64,000 bases of DNA from assembly GCF_018812025.1 (NCBI RefSeq), contig NC_063050.1, positions 58,486,031 through 58,550,030 on the forward strand. Direction: 5' to 3'. The notes beneath the pieces are model-generated. The model was not told the DNA's origin. It saw nothing but the letters and a program-made list of their open reading frames with translations, and searched no databases. A program made the translations under genes and the position numbers. Shown piece after piece: positions 53,890-64,000 of this stretch. The DNA comes from Megalobrama amblycephala. Taxonomy: Eukaryota > Chordata > Actinopteri > Cypriniformes > Xenocyprididae. Numbering within the stretch: position 1 is the stretch's first letter; every line of letters starts with the position of its first letter.

Positions 53890-56095
53890 AGGTGCCCTAG
53901 AACTTTTTAAAAAAATATTTAATATCAGGTCCGTAGCCAGCCTATTGAAAGGGGGGGTTCTTTTTTTCAAAAAGTGGACCTTTTTGCAACTTTTCTCCTC
54001 CTTTTGTTATGAGGTTCAAATACTTCATTTTGGTGACCTTTTATGCACTAATTTGTGCTGGATTAGCTTGTCTGCTGCTATATAACGAGCACGCTTTTTG
54101 ATGCACCTAAAATATTTACTGCATTTTTGTCAAATTGCTTCCTCATGTACCATGTTTAAATTTTTTTGTATTTTTTTGTGCAATTATATATACATACATA
54201 CATACATACATATAGATAGATAGACAGATAGATAAAATGCCAAGATCAATCGGTAGTTATTGATTTTTTTGAATAGAACAACGAGACACAAACCTTTACA
54301 TTCAATCGCGTTTTTGCTCCCATTTATTTTAACACATTGATCACACAGTGCATACAAAGTTTAGTCCCAAAGAACGCACAACTGGAGAAATACACAATTA
54401 CTTTGATTTCGTTAGATAGAAAAGAAGCAGGGCCGTACGCAGGGCTTTATATTTACCGAGGTCAGAAAATGTTTTATGCTAGGGGGGTTCGGGGGCATGC
54501 CCCCCCCGAGAAAATTGTGATTTCCTTGGTGTACATATATGCATTTTAAGACGTTTTAAGGCCAACAAATTGGATAACAATAGCTTTAAAACCATGTCAA
54601 CAAATACATACATGCATGCACAGTTTTGAGGCAGCTTTAATCGCATGTTTGGTAATTTCATGACTTCATTTACAACAGAATAACGACGGTGCATGCCCGT
54701 AGTTTCTTTAGCGCTTTAGTTTTCCCATAATAAAGTAATATGCAGCGCGCGCCGGCGCATTTGTTCGAGCAATTCGTGGGTTCGCGTCTTGAGCTCAGCT
54801 ATATATAGCCTAACGGCTGATTGGAGTTTACTGACATAGCCTGACGACATCTCATCTGACCGCAGTTCACTGTTGTTCAACTGAAGCTACTCGTTTGACT
54901 TGCGCCTGGCGCTGGCCCATGTACAGACACAAAGGCATCGTAAATCGATATACTAATCATTCCAGATAATTTTACTCAAGCGGTCTGCTTTGAAGTTCTC
55001 AGAGGAATAAGACGCACAAGAAACAGCAACCCAGAATATTTGTCACAAGCATTGATTAAAACAATGATGATAATAATCACATAAAAAAAAAAAAAAATAC
55101 AAAAAACAAAACCGACTTAAATTCTGGACCTTTGGCAGTGAGGGGGGGTTCGTTCGAACCACCCGAACCCCCCCTGCCTACGGGCATGAATATAAGTCTA
55201 AGGTGTTCCCTGAATGTGTCTGTGAAGTTTCAGCTCAAAATACCCCATAGATTTTTTTTTTTTCATTTTTTTAACTGCCTATTTTGGGCCATCATTATAA
55301 ATGAGCCGATTCAGTGCTACTGGCCCTTTAAATCTCCTGCTTGACGCCCACAGAGATCCCGCTTGCCTTGAACAGTGCATAAACAAAGTTTACACAGCTA
55401 ATATAACCCTCAAATGGATCTTTACAAGATGTTCGTCATGCATGCGTCGGATTATGTGAGTAAAGTATTTAATTGGATGTAAAAGTTTTATTCTGAGTGA
55501 ATCTGAGGCTGGGCTCCGTGGCTAACGGCTAATGCTACACTGTTGGAGAGATTTATAAAGAATGAAGTTGTGTTTATGAATTATACAGACTGCAAGTGTT
55601 TAAAAATGAAAATAGCGACAGTCTTGTCTCCGTGAATACAGTAAGAAACGATGGTAAATTTAACCACATTTAACAGTACATTAGCAACATGCTAACAAAA
55701 CATTTAGAAAGACAATTTACAAATATCAGTAAAAATATCATGCTATCATGGATTATGTCAGTTATTATTGCTCCATCTGCCATTTTTCGCTGTTGTTCTT
55801 GCTTGCTTACCTAGTTTGATGCTTCATCTGTGAATAGATTCAGACACTGCCATTGTCTAATGCGTCGAATGGGCTGGCATTATGCAAATATTGGGGGTGT
55901 ACACCCCGACTGTTACGTAACAGTCGGTGTTATGTTGAGATTCGCCTGTTCTTCGGAGGTCGTTTAAACAAATGAGATTTATATAAGAAGGAGGAAACAA
56001 TGGAGTTTGAGACTCACTGTATGTCTTTTCTATGTACTGAACTCTTGTTATTTAACTATGCCAAGGTAAATTCAATTTTTGAATCTAGGGCACCT
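53890..56095. mobile_element. TTAA-flanked element nested in the hAT-like element
   Basis: TTAA at 53886-53889 and 56096-56099. Ends AGGTGCCCTAGAAC and (complement) AGGTGCCCTAGATTC. The right part contains TTGTTATTTAACTATGCCAA and CAATGGAGTTTGAGACTCAC, recognised dispersed sequence. It is enlarged by the insertion 53928-55193. Confidence 0.75.
53928..55193. mobile_element. Innermost element with GGGGGGTTC ends
   Basis: CAGGTCCGTAGCCAG... GGGGGGGTTC on the left is mirrored by GAACCCCCCCTGCCTACGGG on the right. Outside it the TTAA element resumes (AATATAAGTCTAAGG). A further CAGGGCCGTACGCAGGG at 54430 with GGGGGGTTCGGGGGCATG may be yet another copy's end. Exact borders and duplication are unclear. 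Confidence 0.55.
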
Positions 56096-56754
56096 TTAAG
56101 GACATGCATCAGAAAAATTGCAGTGCAGTGAAAGAATTTGCAGTGTTGTCTAATGTCCGTTAAAGCAAAAGTGTGAATTATGTGATAACGGACACATCCA
56201 TGCATCATATATTGTAAGATCATTATGTTTGTAGCGTGATCCATTAAAACGTACAATAGTCTATATATAGGCTATTTAATTCAGACCTAGTGAGTGATAT
56301 ATTATTATTATTACTCCACTAGGTTTAAAATATATTGTTTGCTGCAAACATGATGATCTTAAATGTATTAATTATTAATTTACGATTAATAAATGTGTAA
56401 AGTTGCATAAAATGGAAATGCTCAAAAAGTAGGCTAACTACGTTACCTCAGATGGATGAATGGTTGGATTCCACAACTGATCAAATAAAACATATATGAG
56501 ACAGTGCAACATTTACTGTAGGAGCCATACAATTTACTGGTGACTTAATTTAATTTAAATTTGTTCTATTGCGCTTCTGATTTGGTAGTGATTCCAATTC
56601 TCAGATTTTGGGTGCGTAAGATGTGAAGGATTCAATGGTCCAGTTAGTATTTTCAGCCCATAATGGCGGCCGCGCTACCGGAGCGCCATCTAGTGGCTGT
56701 TACCCAAAAAGTAACAAAATGTCGCCTCTTGGGTTCTATACTCTTTGGCCCAGG

Positions 56755-57140
56755 TAAGACGCTTCTAATGTTGTCTTTGGTTCAGTAGTGTCTTGGCATG
56801 TGGAATGTGACAGTTGTAGCCCATTTCCTGAAGATGTCTGTGTGTGGTGGCTCTTGATGCTCTGACTCCAGCTTCAGTCCACTCCTTTTGAAGCTCTCCT
56901 AAGTTCTTAAATCGGCTTCACCTGACAATCTTCTCAAGCCTGTGGTCATTCCTTTCACTTGTACACCTTTTCCTACCACACTTTTTCCTTCCAGTCAGTT
57001 TCCATGAATATGCTTTGGCACAGCACTGCGAACAGCCAGCTCTTTCAGCAATGACCCTCTGTGGCTCACCCTCACTGTAGAGGGTCTTGATGATCGTCTT
57101 CTGGACAACTGTCAATTCAGCAGACTTCCCCATGACTGCT
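56755..57140 (-). pseudogene. Tc1-like transposase, N-terminal half
   Basis: The minus strand from 57133 reads MGKSAELTVVQKTIIKTLYS and EGEPQRVIAERAGCSQCC, a paired helix-turn-helix DNA-binding start, then LTGRKKCGRKRCTSERNDHR. Sequence from 56917 down to 56755 continues the second half of this domain. It ends where the hAT-like insertion begins. Confidence 0.72.
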
Positions 57141-57649
57141 GTTGGGATTACTGACCTAAACCCAGTATTTATACCCTGAGAATGGTTCACATATAATAGA
57201 ACTTGAAATTAAATATTCTAATAATTTGAGATACTGATTTTTTGATTTTGATGAGCAGCAAGCTGTAATCATCAAAATGAAAACAAAAAAGTCTGGAAAT
57301 ATTTTACTTTATGTTTAATAAATATAGAATATATTTAAGTTTTACTTTTTTAATTAAATTACAGAAAAACAAACTTTTTCATGAATTTCTAATTTATTAA
57401 GATGCACCTGTATATATATGTAGATCAGGGTCAGATCTTCATTCCCTAAATACTTAAAATGTGGAGACTAAATATACCACCATAGCAAAGTTGTCATATT
57501 TGTCATAATATAGCATTATATTTTATGGATTTAATGCATTTGCAGACAATGTAGTGACCTGTAACTGTCAAGTAACTGTATATTCACTGTTATAGAGGAG
57601 AGTGCCATTAAATAGGCTATAGCTAATATGAAGAGGGTTTTCATGAAAT

Positions 57650-58010
57650 AAATAGCTGTCACGTAATGCACAGATCCAAGCGCAGCTTTTAATAGGACAA
57701 TCCAAAATCATATTCCAGAAACAGGCAAGGGTCAAACTCCACAGAATAGTCCACATTAAACAGAAAACCAGGAATACAAAGTGCACGTAACACAAATTAA
57801 CAATCCACAAACAAAGGCAGAAACAACTTAGTATAAATAGACAGACAGTAATGACAAACTCAAGACAGCTGGTGCAATGAAGGGATAATGAGTCCGGGAA
57901 GTGGGTTATGGGAATTGAAGTCCAAGTGAGGTGAGACAATAGTCCGTGTTGGAGTGCCCTCTAATGGCTAACTAGGGCACTTCAACTGGTGATCATGACA
58001 GTAGCCTAAA
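57650..58010. repeat. Dispersed repeat of unknown class
   Basis: GGCAAGGGTCAAACTCCACA, AGAATAGTCCACATTAAACA and AACTCAAGACAGCTGGTGCA. Loosely similar to 8760-8960. Probably the end of a retro-element, but not assigned. Confidence 0.4.
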
Positions 58011-58141
58011 TAAACAAACAAACTAAGAAATATAAATATAAAAGACATTCCCAGTAAATGTCCACACAGCGATTCTAGTGCATCAGGTTCATCAGGTACT
58101 TTTGAGTACATTATCAGAAAAAAATAAATATATAAAAAAGC

Positions 58142-58357
58142 AGTTACACTATATTTTACAGTGCCGTAGTTACATTGTAATTACTCAAATAAGTACTGAG
58201 TACTATTAATTAACTACATGCACTTACTATATAGTTACAGTTAGGGTTAGGGTTTGGTTTAGGGTTAGTTACTTGTAATTATGCTTAATTTACTGTTATT
58301 ACTATATTAAGTACATGAAGTAACGTGTAACTACGGCACTGTAAAATAAAGTGTAAC
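58142..58357. mobile_element. Palindromic MITE, about 216 bp
   Basis: GTTACACTATATTTTACAGT and GCCGTAGTTACA on the left are mirrored by TGTAACTACGGCACTG and TAAAATAAAGTGTAAC on the right. The centre holds GTTAGGGTTAGGG-type sequence. Non-coding. Confidence 0.72.
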
Positions 58358-59214
58358 CAAAAAAGCTGTCACGGGGGTACTACTTATTCAAAATTGTACA
58401 CTTCTGAACCTTATTTAACCCTACATGGTACATATCTGTGGTACAAATTAGGCTATAACCTTTAGTGTACATACAGTATTAGACCAGTACCTGTATTTGT
58501 ACTAGGGCTATCAAACGATTCATGTGTTTTTTGTTTGTTTTTTGTTTTTTACTAATATCCAAAATAAAAGTTTGTGTTGACATAATATGTCTGTTTGCTG
58601 TGTATATTTATTTTGCATTTATAAACACATATACATATTCTCATGATGTCTGAAAATAAAACATGAAGGAAAACTGGATAAGCTTTATTTGTAGAGGAAC
58701 CTTAACATTTTTTACACACTGCTTTTTGATTTTACTAATTTTTAGGGCAAGCAGTAAAACAAAATGAATTATCTTTCTTTTAAACATATTTTTAATTGAG
58801 CTAAGTTAACACTGTTTTTAGTTATGTTGACCTATGAGTGGATTCCAGTATATTTATTTCTGTGATTTTGAGTAAATGGAAAAGACCTGTAAGTGTTAGT
58901 AATTCATTTGTCCTATATGTCTAAAATTCTTTTTAAAGTTAACACAGTGCAAGTAGAAAGTTGTTACTACACTGGTGGTGGCAAATACTGCTCATTGAGT
59001 GAGGCAACATACATTATATATAGGCTAGTCTTTATAAATGAACCCATCCACAGCCTAACCATATTCTTCACTGTCGCTCACTAAAGCATAGCATCATTGC
59101 AATATTTACTGATCTAGCACTATGCAAAGCATGCTGGGAAGAAATAATCCAACACAAGTTTCTGTTCATGCATAAAGAAAAAAACTTCATTCATATAGTC
59201 CCAACACACATAGA
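58358..59214. other. Stretch without recognised genes
   Basis: AT-rich intronic sequence of gene 4. The short frame at 58893-59084 has no recognisable domain. Confidence 0.3.
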
Positions 59215-59218
59215 TTAA

Positions 59219-59894
59219 AGGTCCCGTTTTTCGTGGTTTTTTGAAGCTTTGATTGTGTTTATAGTGTGCAATATAACATGTGTTCATGTTTCGCGTGTAA
59301 AAAAACACAGTATTTTTCACATAATTTACTTATCTATATACCGCTGTTTCCACTGTCATAAAAACGGGCTGATGACTTCCTTGTTCTATGAAGTCCCTCC
59401 TTCAGAAATACGTAACGAGTTCTGATTGTGCCAGCGGTTCCTGTGTTGTGATTCGACAGCAGCTTAGCGAACCTTGCCCGGAAAGGTCACGCCTCTTACC
59501 ATAACGTGGAGATGCACGCGCTCAGTGTTATTGTAAACATGTCTTTAATTTTACCCTATCAATTTGAGCCGGAATCAGACCCGGTGATTGGACTGCGGGA
59601 TGAAAATAACAGCGTTTCGACGACATGGCGACAAACACACTCTACAAACGCAACTCTTGTGTATTCCTGTGGGCGGAGGTTAGTCAAAAAACTGTTTTAG
59701 TGACGTCATTAAAGAAGGAAGTAGAGGGATGTAGTCCAAACTGGCCGTTCGATGTAGGCGACTTCTGTTAAATAAAATATCTCGCTTGGCATTGAACTTT
59801 GAGCTTTAAAATTTTACAGATTTTATTTATACTCTAACAACAACATTACACACTAACTAAAGTTTGAAACATGGGATCACGAAGAACGGGACCT
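59219..59894 (+). mobile_element. TTAA-flanked element with an orphan protein start, 676 bp
   Basis: TTAA at 59215-59218 and 59895-59898. Ends AGGTCCCGTTTTTCGTG and (complement) AGGTCCCGTTCTTCGTG. Inside, 59539-59700 encodes MSLILPYQFEPESDPVIGLR, which resembles the start of transposon-associated fish proteins with a cysteine-rich P2X7-like end. The frame stops after about 54 residues without that domain. Confidence 0.75.
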
Positions 59895-60002
59895 TTAAGT
59901 AAACTTACATTTACATTTGACATTAAACAGAATGTATAGCAACTGTATTGCTAGTTCATTTAAATAAATTAATTGGACAACTACAAGTTTTGAAATGTTT
60001 AA

Positions 60003-60592
60003 AGGGATAGTTCACCCAAAAAATGAAAATTACCCCATGATTTACTCACCCTCAAGCCATAGGTGTACATGACTATCTTCTTTCAGACGAACACAATCAA
60101 AGATATATTTTAAAATATCCTTAGTCCTCCAAGGTTTATAATGGTTGTGAATGGCTGCCCAAATTCTGAAGACAATAAAATTGCATCCATCCTCAAAAAA
60201 ATGAATCCATACGACTCCAGGGGGTTAATAAAGGCCTTCTGAAGCAAATCAATGTGTTTGTGTAAGACCAATATCCTTATTTAAAACTGTATAAAGTAAA
60301 ATAACAAGCTTCTGGCATGACAGCCATTCGCATTCAATGTACGTTCAAAAACTTCAACAACATAGTACACAATGACATGACGTACTATGCCTAGTAAAAG
60401 GCCTTTATTAATGGATTTTTTTTATCTTCAGAATTTGGGCAGCCATTCACAACCATTATAAACCTTGGATAAACCTTATTTTTAAATATATCTCAGAGTG
60501 TGTTAGTCTGAAAGAAGATTGTCATGTACACCTATGATGGCTTGAGGGAGAGTAAATCAGAATAATTTTTAATTTTTGGGTGAAATATCCCT
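60003..60592. mobile_element. TTAA-flanked MITE (AGGGATAGTTCACCC family), 590 bp
   Basis: TTAA at 59999-60002 and 60593-60596. Ends AGGGATAGTTCACCCAAAAA and the complement. The arms are mirrored (GGTTTATAATGGTTGTGAAT at 60133 against ATTCACAACCATTATAAACC at 60446). Only about 105 bases separate it from the previous TTAA element. Confidence 0.82.
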
Positions 60593-60802
60593 TTAATTCA
60601 CAAGAATCACAACAGATTTGTAGTTTTTAGTAGCATCTGCTCCATATTCTGCACTGCATTGTGGGATTCTGAATAATCGTTTCAATCTTTCTACGCAAAA
60701 CCGTGCATTTTGCTTAATAAATTTGAACCAGTACTGTGTTTAAACCAAAAACAAATAAGTAAAATATTTGGTTTTTAACAACATTTTCTGATTTGTCTAC
60801 AG

Positions 60803-61126
60803 GTGTGTTTGGTGCTGATGAAGTGACAGCAATATCAGCAAATGTAGGAGATGATGTCACACTAGAGACAGGTGATACTGAAGTACAGAGAGCTGATGAG
60901 CTGTCATGGAGGATTCAAGGTGAAATCATAGCACGGCTCGATAGAGAAGCCAAGATGGTCTCAATAAACACAGATGATGAGAGATTCAGTGGGAGACTGC
61001 TGCTGGATAAGACGACTGGATCTCTGACCATCAAGAACATCAACACCGCAGACTCTGGAGTTTATGAACTACGGATAATCAGCCGAAGTGGGGTCAAGAC
61101 AAAGACATTCAGTCTTACTGTACACT
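60803..61126 (+). CDS. Gene 4, V-type Ig exon 1
   Basis: 324 bases (108 codons), phase 1-1, between TTGTCTACAG and GTGAGT. It reads GVFGADEVTAISANVGDDVT, the core Trp in ELSWRIQGEIIARL, DERFSGRLLLDKTTGSLTIK, DSGVYELRII and KTFSLTVHC. A cysteine occurs only at the very end, not in the B/F strands. It is the first domain after the leader at 52360. Confidence 0.77.
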
Positions 61127-61665
61127 GTGAGTAACTCCATGTGATCATTATGTGTGAAAGATGCGTTGGAATAATCACAGTAATACACAACAGCCCTTCT
61201 GTAAACTGAATGATTAGCAACTCGTAAAGAGGTTTAAAATCAGTGCATTCAGAGCCAAATGAAGTATTTGTAAATGAAATATTAATAGTAATAGTAGATG
61301 TTTATGGGTCCTTTTGCAACCAAAAGCAAAACTTTTGGCAGGTGTAATTCAGAATTGAGTTTGGTGTGGAATTATCAAAACCTTTAAAGCAATTCATATC
61401 CAATACAGGACCTGACATTTATATGAAACTCTTGTCCTGAGAACAACATTCAGTCATTCATATTACTACCTTTTAGCTTTTGTACCTCAGTACTGCCCTG
61501 AGACAGAACTGAACCTTTTTTCCTGACCGTGAAAAATATCTGTTATACTCATATCTGTTACAGACACCAATTCAGAAAAAGTCAAGTTAAATAGATACAT
61601 TTAAAAAGTCTATGTTTAAATGAGTAACATTATAATCTCTGAAATGGTGTCTGTTTGTTTTCCAG

Positions 61666-61938
61666 CTGAGGATGTCATTGTTCAAGTGTCTGTGATGGAA
61701 GGAGATTCAGTCACTCTAAACATTAATGATACAAAACAGAAAGATGAGGAGCTGAACTGGGAGGTGTCTAAAGATGAAAATGTTTACAAAAGCATTAAAG
61801 ATGAAAGATTTAAGACAGGCGAAACTGGATCTCTGACCATCACAAACATTAACATCAAAGACTCTGGACTTTATCGACTAGAGATCAGCAGCAGCACGAG
61901 CATCAAATACAAGGCAGGATTTAATGTTGCTGTCCACG
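61666..61938 (+). CDS. Gene 4, V-type Ig exon 2 (short)
   Basis: 273 bases (91 codons), phase 1-1, from GTTTTCCAG to GTGAGT. It reads AEDVIVQVSVMEGDSVTLNI, LNWEVSKDENVYKS, DERFKTGETGSLTITNINIK and DSGLYRLEIS. About 15-20 residues shorter than its neighbours, in the C' to D region. Core Trp kept, canonical cysteines absent. Confidence 0.75.
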
Positions 61939-62264
61939 GTGAGTGACTGAATCTGATTATTGATGTTATTATGTAGATTAACTGAATGTCAGGGTGAACT
62001 GGAGTAATAACAATAATACACAATAATTGTTTATTACTAACTATTTGTTTATTTATTTATATTTAAACTGAATGGTTAAAAGTAGCAACTGGTAAAGAGG
62101 TAAAAAACAGTGTATGTTAATAAACACTCAAGAGATATTTGTAAAGGAAATATCAGAGGAATTATAGCTTGATCCTTTACAAGAGTTAATGTGGAAAGTT
62201 TTTGGTAGATGGAAAAACTCTCCAAATACACTTGAAATGATAATTCTTACACTCTAAAAAATGC

Positions 62265-62930
62265 TGGGATAAAAACAACACAAGTTGGGTTTGAAAATGG
62301 ACAGACCCAGCGATTTGGTTAAATGTTTGACTAACCTGCTGGGTAGTTTTATTTAAAGATGCAGTGTGTACATTTTAGCGGCATGTAGTGGTGAGGTTGC
62401 GAATTGCAACTAACGTTGCTCACCCCTCCCTTTCGGAGAAGCTACGGTGGCTGTCGGGTCGACATGTCGTCGTCTGAAAGAGCAGAGAATAAAGCAATGA
62501 AGTTCTTACTTCTAACAAAGAACGGTCTCTGCTTCTAATAAACCAGACGACTACTACTACTTTGTTCGTATTCAACATAATAATGATGCAAGATGCCTCT
62601 AAAAACACCAACGAAGAAGAAGAAGAAGAGCATAGTGACAAAACACACTCTTTAGCAGTTTGTCCATTTAGACACATAATATAATAATAATCAAAAGGTG
62701 AACATTTAAGCAATATAAAAAAAGGTTTATTGTTTAATTATTATTCATTGAGCATATTAATAAATGTTCATTTCCAACATACTTTGGGTTCATTTTAAGC
62801 ATCAATACAGTAATTTTTAAACAATAGTTGAGTTTAATAAAACTACCCAGCAGGCTGATCAAACATTTAACCCAACTGCTGGGTTTGTCCATTTTCAACC
62901 CAACTTTGGTTGTTTTTAACCCAGTGTATT
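62265..62930. mobile_element. Palindromic MITE carrying a second inserted element
   Basis: GTTGGGTTTGAAAATGGACA with AACCTGCTGGGTAGTTTTAT (to about 62355) is mirrored by AATAAAACTACCCAGCAGG and GTCCATTTTCAACCCAACTT (62836-62910). Between the arms, sequence beginning AGATGCAGTGTGTACATTTT at 62358 is a different dispersed repeat. Non-coding. Confidence 0.65.
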
Positions 62931-62934
62931 TTCC

Positions 62935-63792
62935 CCGACTGAAGGTCTGGCTGGTTAACATGGGTCAGTTATAGCCCCTGCTGGAGATTGCTGTAACTAC
63001 ACATCTCTTAGCATCTTTCATTTATTATTTTTTAATTTTTTTTCTTTGTGAACATTAAACAAAAGTATTTTAGTATTTTATTGTATTATAGATGTTTTAC
63101 CCTTGACAGTTGATGGAGGGTTCAGAAATCTGAAAGCGAAATGGAAATCATTCATTCAGTCTATTACTTCCATAATGAGACGTATTTCAAAGTGAAACAC
63201 ACTGTATTTTATGAGAAAATAAGCAGTACAGGAGTTGGATCCTTAAATTGTCATCTTTACAGATTTCTCCAAATATGGCATATCCAATAATAGTATTGTA
63301 TTATTGTCATGAACTTAAGTAATTATACAAAAAGAGACAAACAAACAAACAAAAACAAATAAATATCAAAACAACCAAAATAAAAATAAAAAATTGCTAA
63401 GAAATAAAATGAAATATTTTTTTATGACATGATGTAATTAGTTTGTAAATGTATGTGCAGGATGAACATGTTGCTCTTTAACTCCAAAAACATGAAATAT
63501 TTTTATTCAAAGTAGATTCATGATTTTTCTTTATATAATTGGAAGTAGAGATTTATTCTGCAGACAATCTCTTTTGAAATTTAGACAAAGATTTTTTTTT
63601 AAAAAAAGTTGTTAATTACCTTTTCACACTTAAATTAGAATTTGAGGCACATGTTTTTAGGGTTTTGGCTGGTTTTTTTTTGTACTTGTACATTTAAAGG
63701 TGTACTAAGTTAAATGACTTAAAGATTTATAAATGTAATCTCTCTGTTTTAAACAGTTTCTGATTGTTTTTATATGTTTGTTGTTGAGACAG
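62935..63792. other. Intron of gene 4 without recognised repeats
   Basis: AT-rich sequence with many A and T runs and an (AAAC)n stretch at about 63340-63360. The last 40 bases resemble the intron before 339. Confidence 0.35.
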
Positions 63793-64000
63793 AGGGACTG
63801 AAGTCAGTGTCAGTGATGGAGGGAGATACTATCACTCTACACACTGGTGTTACTCAGATCCTCACGGATCGCTTAAACGGCACCGGATCGAGCCGGAGTA
63901 ACATTAACCTGAATAAGGAGACCGGAGAAATCACCATCAGAAACATCAGAGGAGATCAGTCTGGAGATTTTGAAGTGGAGATCAACACCACCAATGTGGC
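63793..64000 (+). CDS. Gene 4, V-type Ig exon 3 (cut by window end)
   Basis: Begins after the same GTTGTTGAGACAG acceptor context as the exon at 339. It reads GLKSVSVMEGDTITLHTGVT, directly QILTDRLNG, then NINLNKETGEITIRNIRGDQ and SGDFEVEIN. Compared with 339-626, about 45 bases are missing in frame, removing the C strand with the core Trp. The rest of the exon and gene lie beyond 64000. Confidence 0.65.

Larger units (their letters stand above)
53510..56747. mobile_element. hAT-like element inserted in the Tc1 element
   Basis: Ends CAAAGAATATG and (complement) CAAAGAGTATAG, with an 8-bp near-duplicate AGCCCAGG / GGCCCAGG at 53502-53509 and 56747-56754. It is built largely of a nested TTAA element. 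A poly-A run of about 18 lies at 53659. No transposase recognised. Confidence 0.62.
52639..57410 (-). mobile_element. Tc1-like transposon split by a 3.2-kb nest
   Basis: Ends CAGGTGCATCTCAATAAATT and (complement of right) CAGGTGCATCTTAATAAATT. The transposase is on the minus strand, its N-terminal half at about 57140-56755 and its C-terminal half at about 53505-53030, separated by the insertion 53510-56747. It lies in intron 1 of gene 4. Confidence 0.8.

Noticed and set aside
57568..57939. 123-codon minus-strand hydrophobic frame
   Set aside because: Coincides with a dispersed repeat and shows no conserved motif.
62420..62713. 97-codon minus-strand frame with Ser runs
   Set aside because: Falls inside a MITE with a GAA-repeat tract; low complexity and no domain.

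Overview
The window is vertebrate genomic DNA, most likely from a cyprinid teleost (carp, goldfish or zebrafish relatives). It is AT-rich, intron-split and packed with DNA transposons. I recognise several families as typical of cyprinid genomes: TTAA-flanked foldback elements, Tc1/mariner elements, hAT elements with 8-bp duplications, LINE 3' tails ending in short TTGAC-type repeats, and a CACTG-ended element. No prokaryotic features, tRNA, rRNA or CRISPR array were seen. The organism call rests on recognised repeat and gene families, not on a database search. || Host genes: four fragments of an immunoglobulin-superfamily receptor cluster resembling the SLAM/CD2/CD48 group. Every Ig exon has phase 1-1 borders. 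The V-type domains lack the usual disulfide cysteines, as in CD2/SLAM membrane-distal domains. Gene 1 (+, 339-5776, 5' end outside the window) has two V exons, a transmembrane exon and a short tail exon. Gene 2 (-, 14266-13011) has a signal-peptide exon, one V exon and a transmembrane/tail exon. Gene 3 (-, 35454-17770) has signal peptide, V, C2 and transmembrane exons, with a 16.5-kb first intron. Gene 4 (+, 52360 to beyond 64000) has a signal peptide and at least three V exons, the last cut by the window edge. || Between and inside these genes lie nested mobile elements. At 1.2-4.6 kb there is a LINE with an inverted 5' end, split by a hAT element. At 20.8-25.1 kb (inside the first intron of gene 3) there is a satellite of about 143-bp units with a higher-order period near 985 bp, split by another hAT. 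Four reverse-oriented units lie at 30.5-31.1 kb, next to a DIRS-type tyrosine recombinase relic. A 3.1-kb hAT lies at 31.6-34.7 kb, and a four-level nest of elements at 52.6-57.4 kb. || The standout is 40452-50713: a 10.3-kb CACTA/EnSpm-like transposon with CACTG ends, a TA target duplication and subterminal repeats. It carries two apparently intact genes: an 884-residue protein with four C2H2 fingers plus a putative DDE transposase, and a spliced 537-residue protein with a PB1-like N-terminus. The second gene's ATG lies 6 bases after the stop of the first and is followed at once by an intron. This suggests one transcript carrying both frames, or alternative splicing to the second. The element is itself invaded by a Tc1-type foldback (44484-45276) and a TTAA-flanked foldback carrying a THAP-domain exon (46786-48451), both lying in introns of the second gene.
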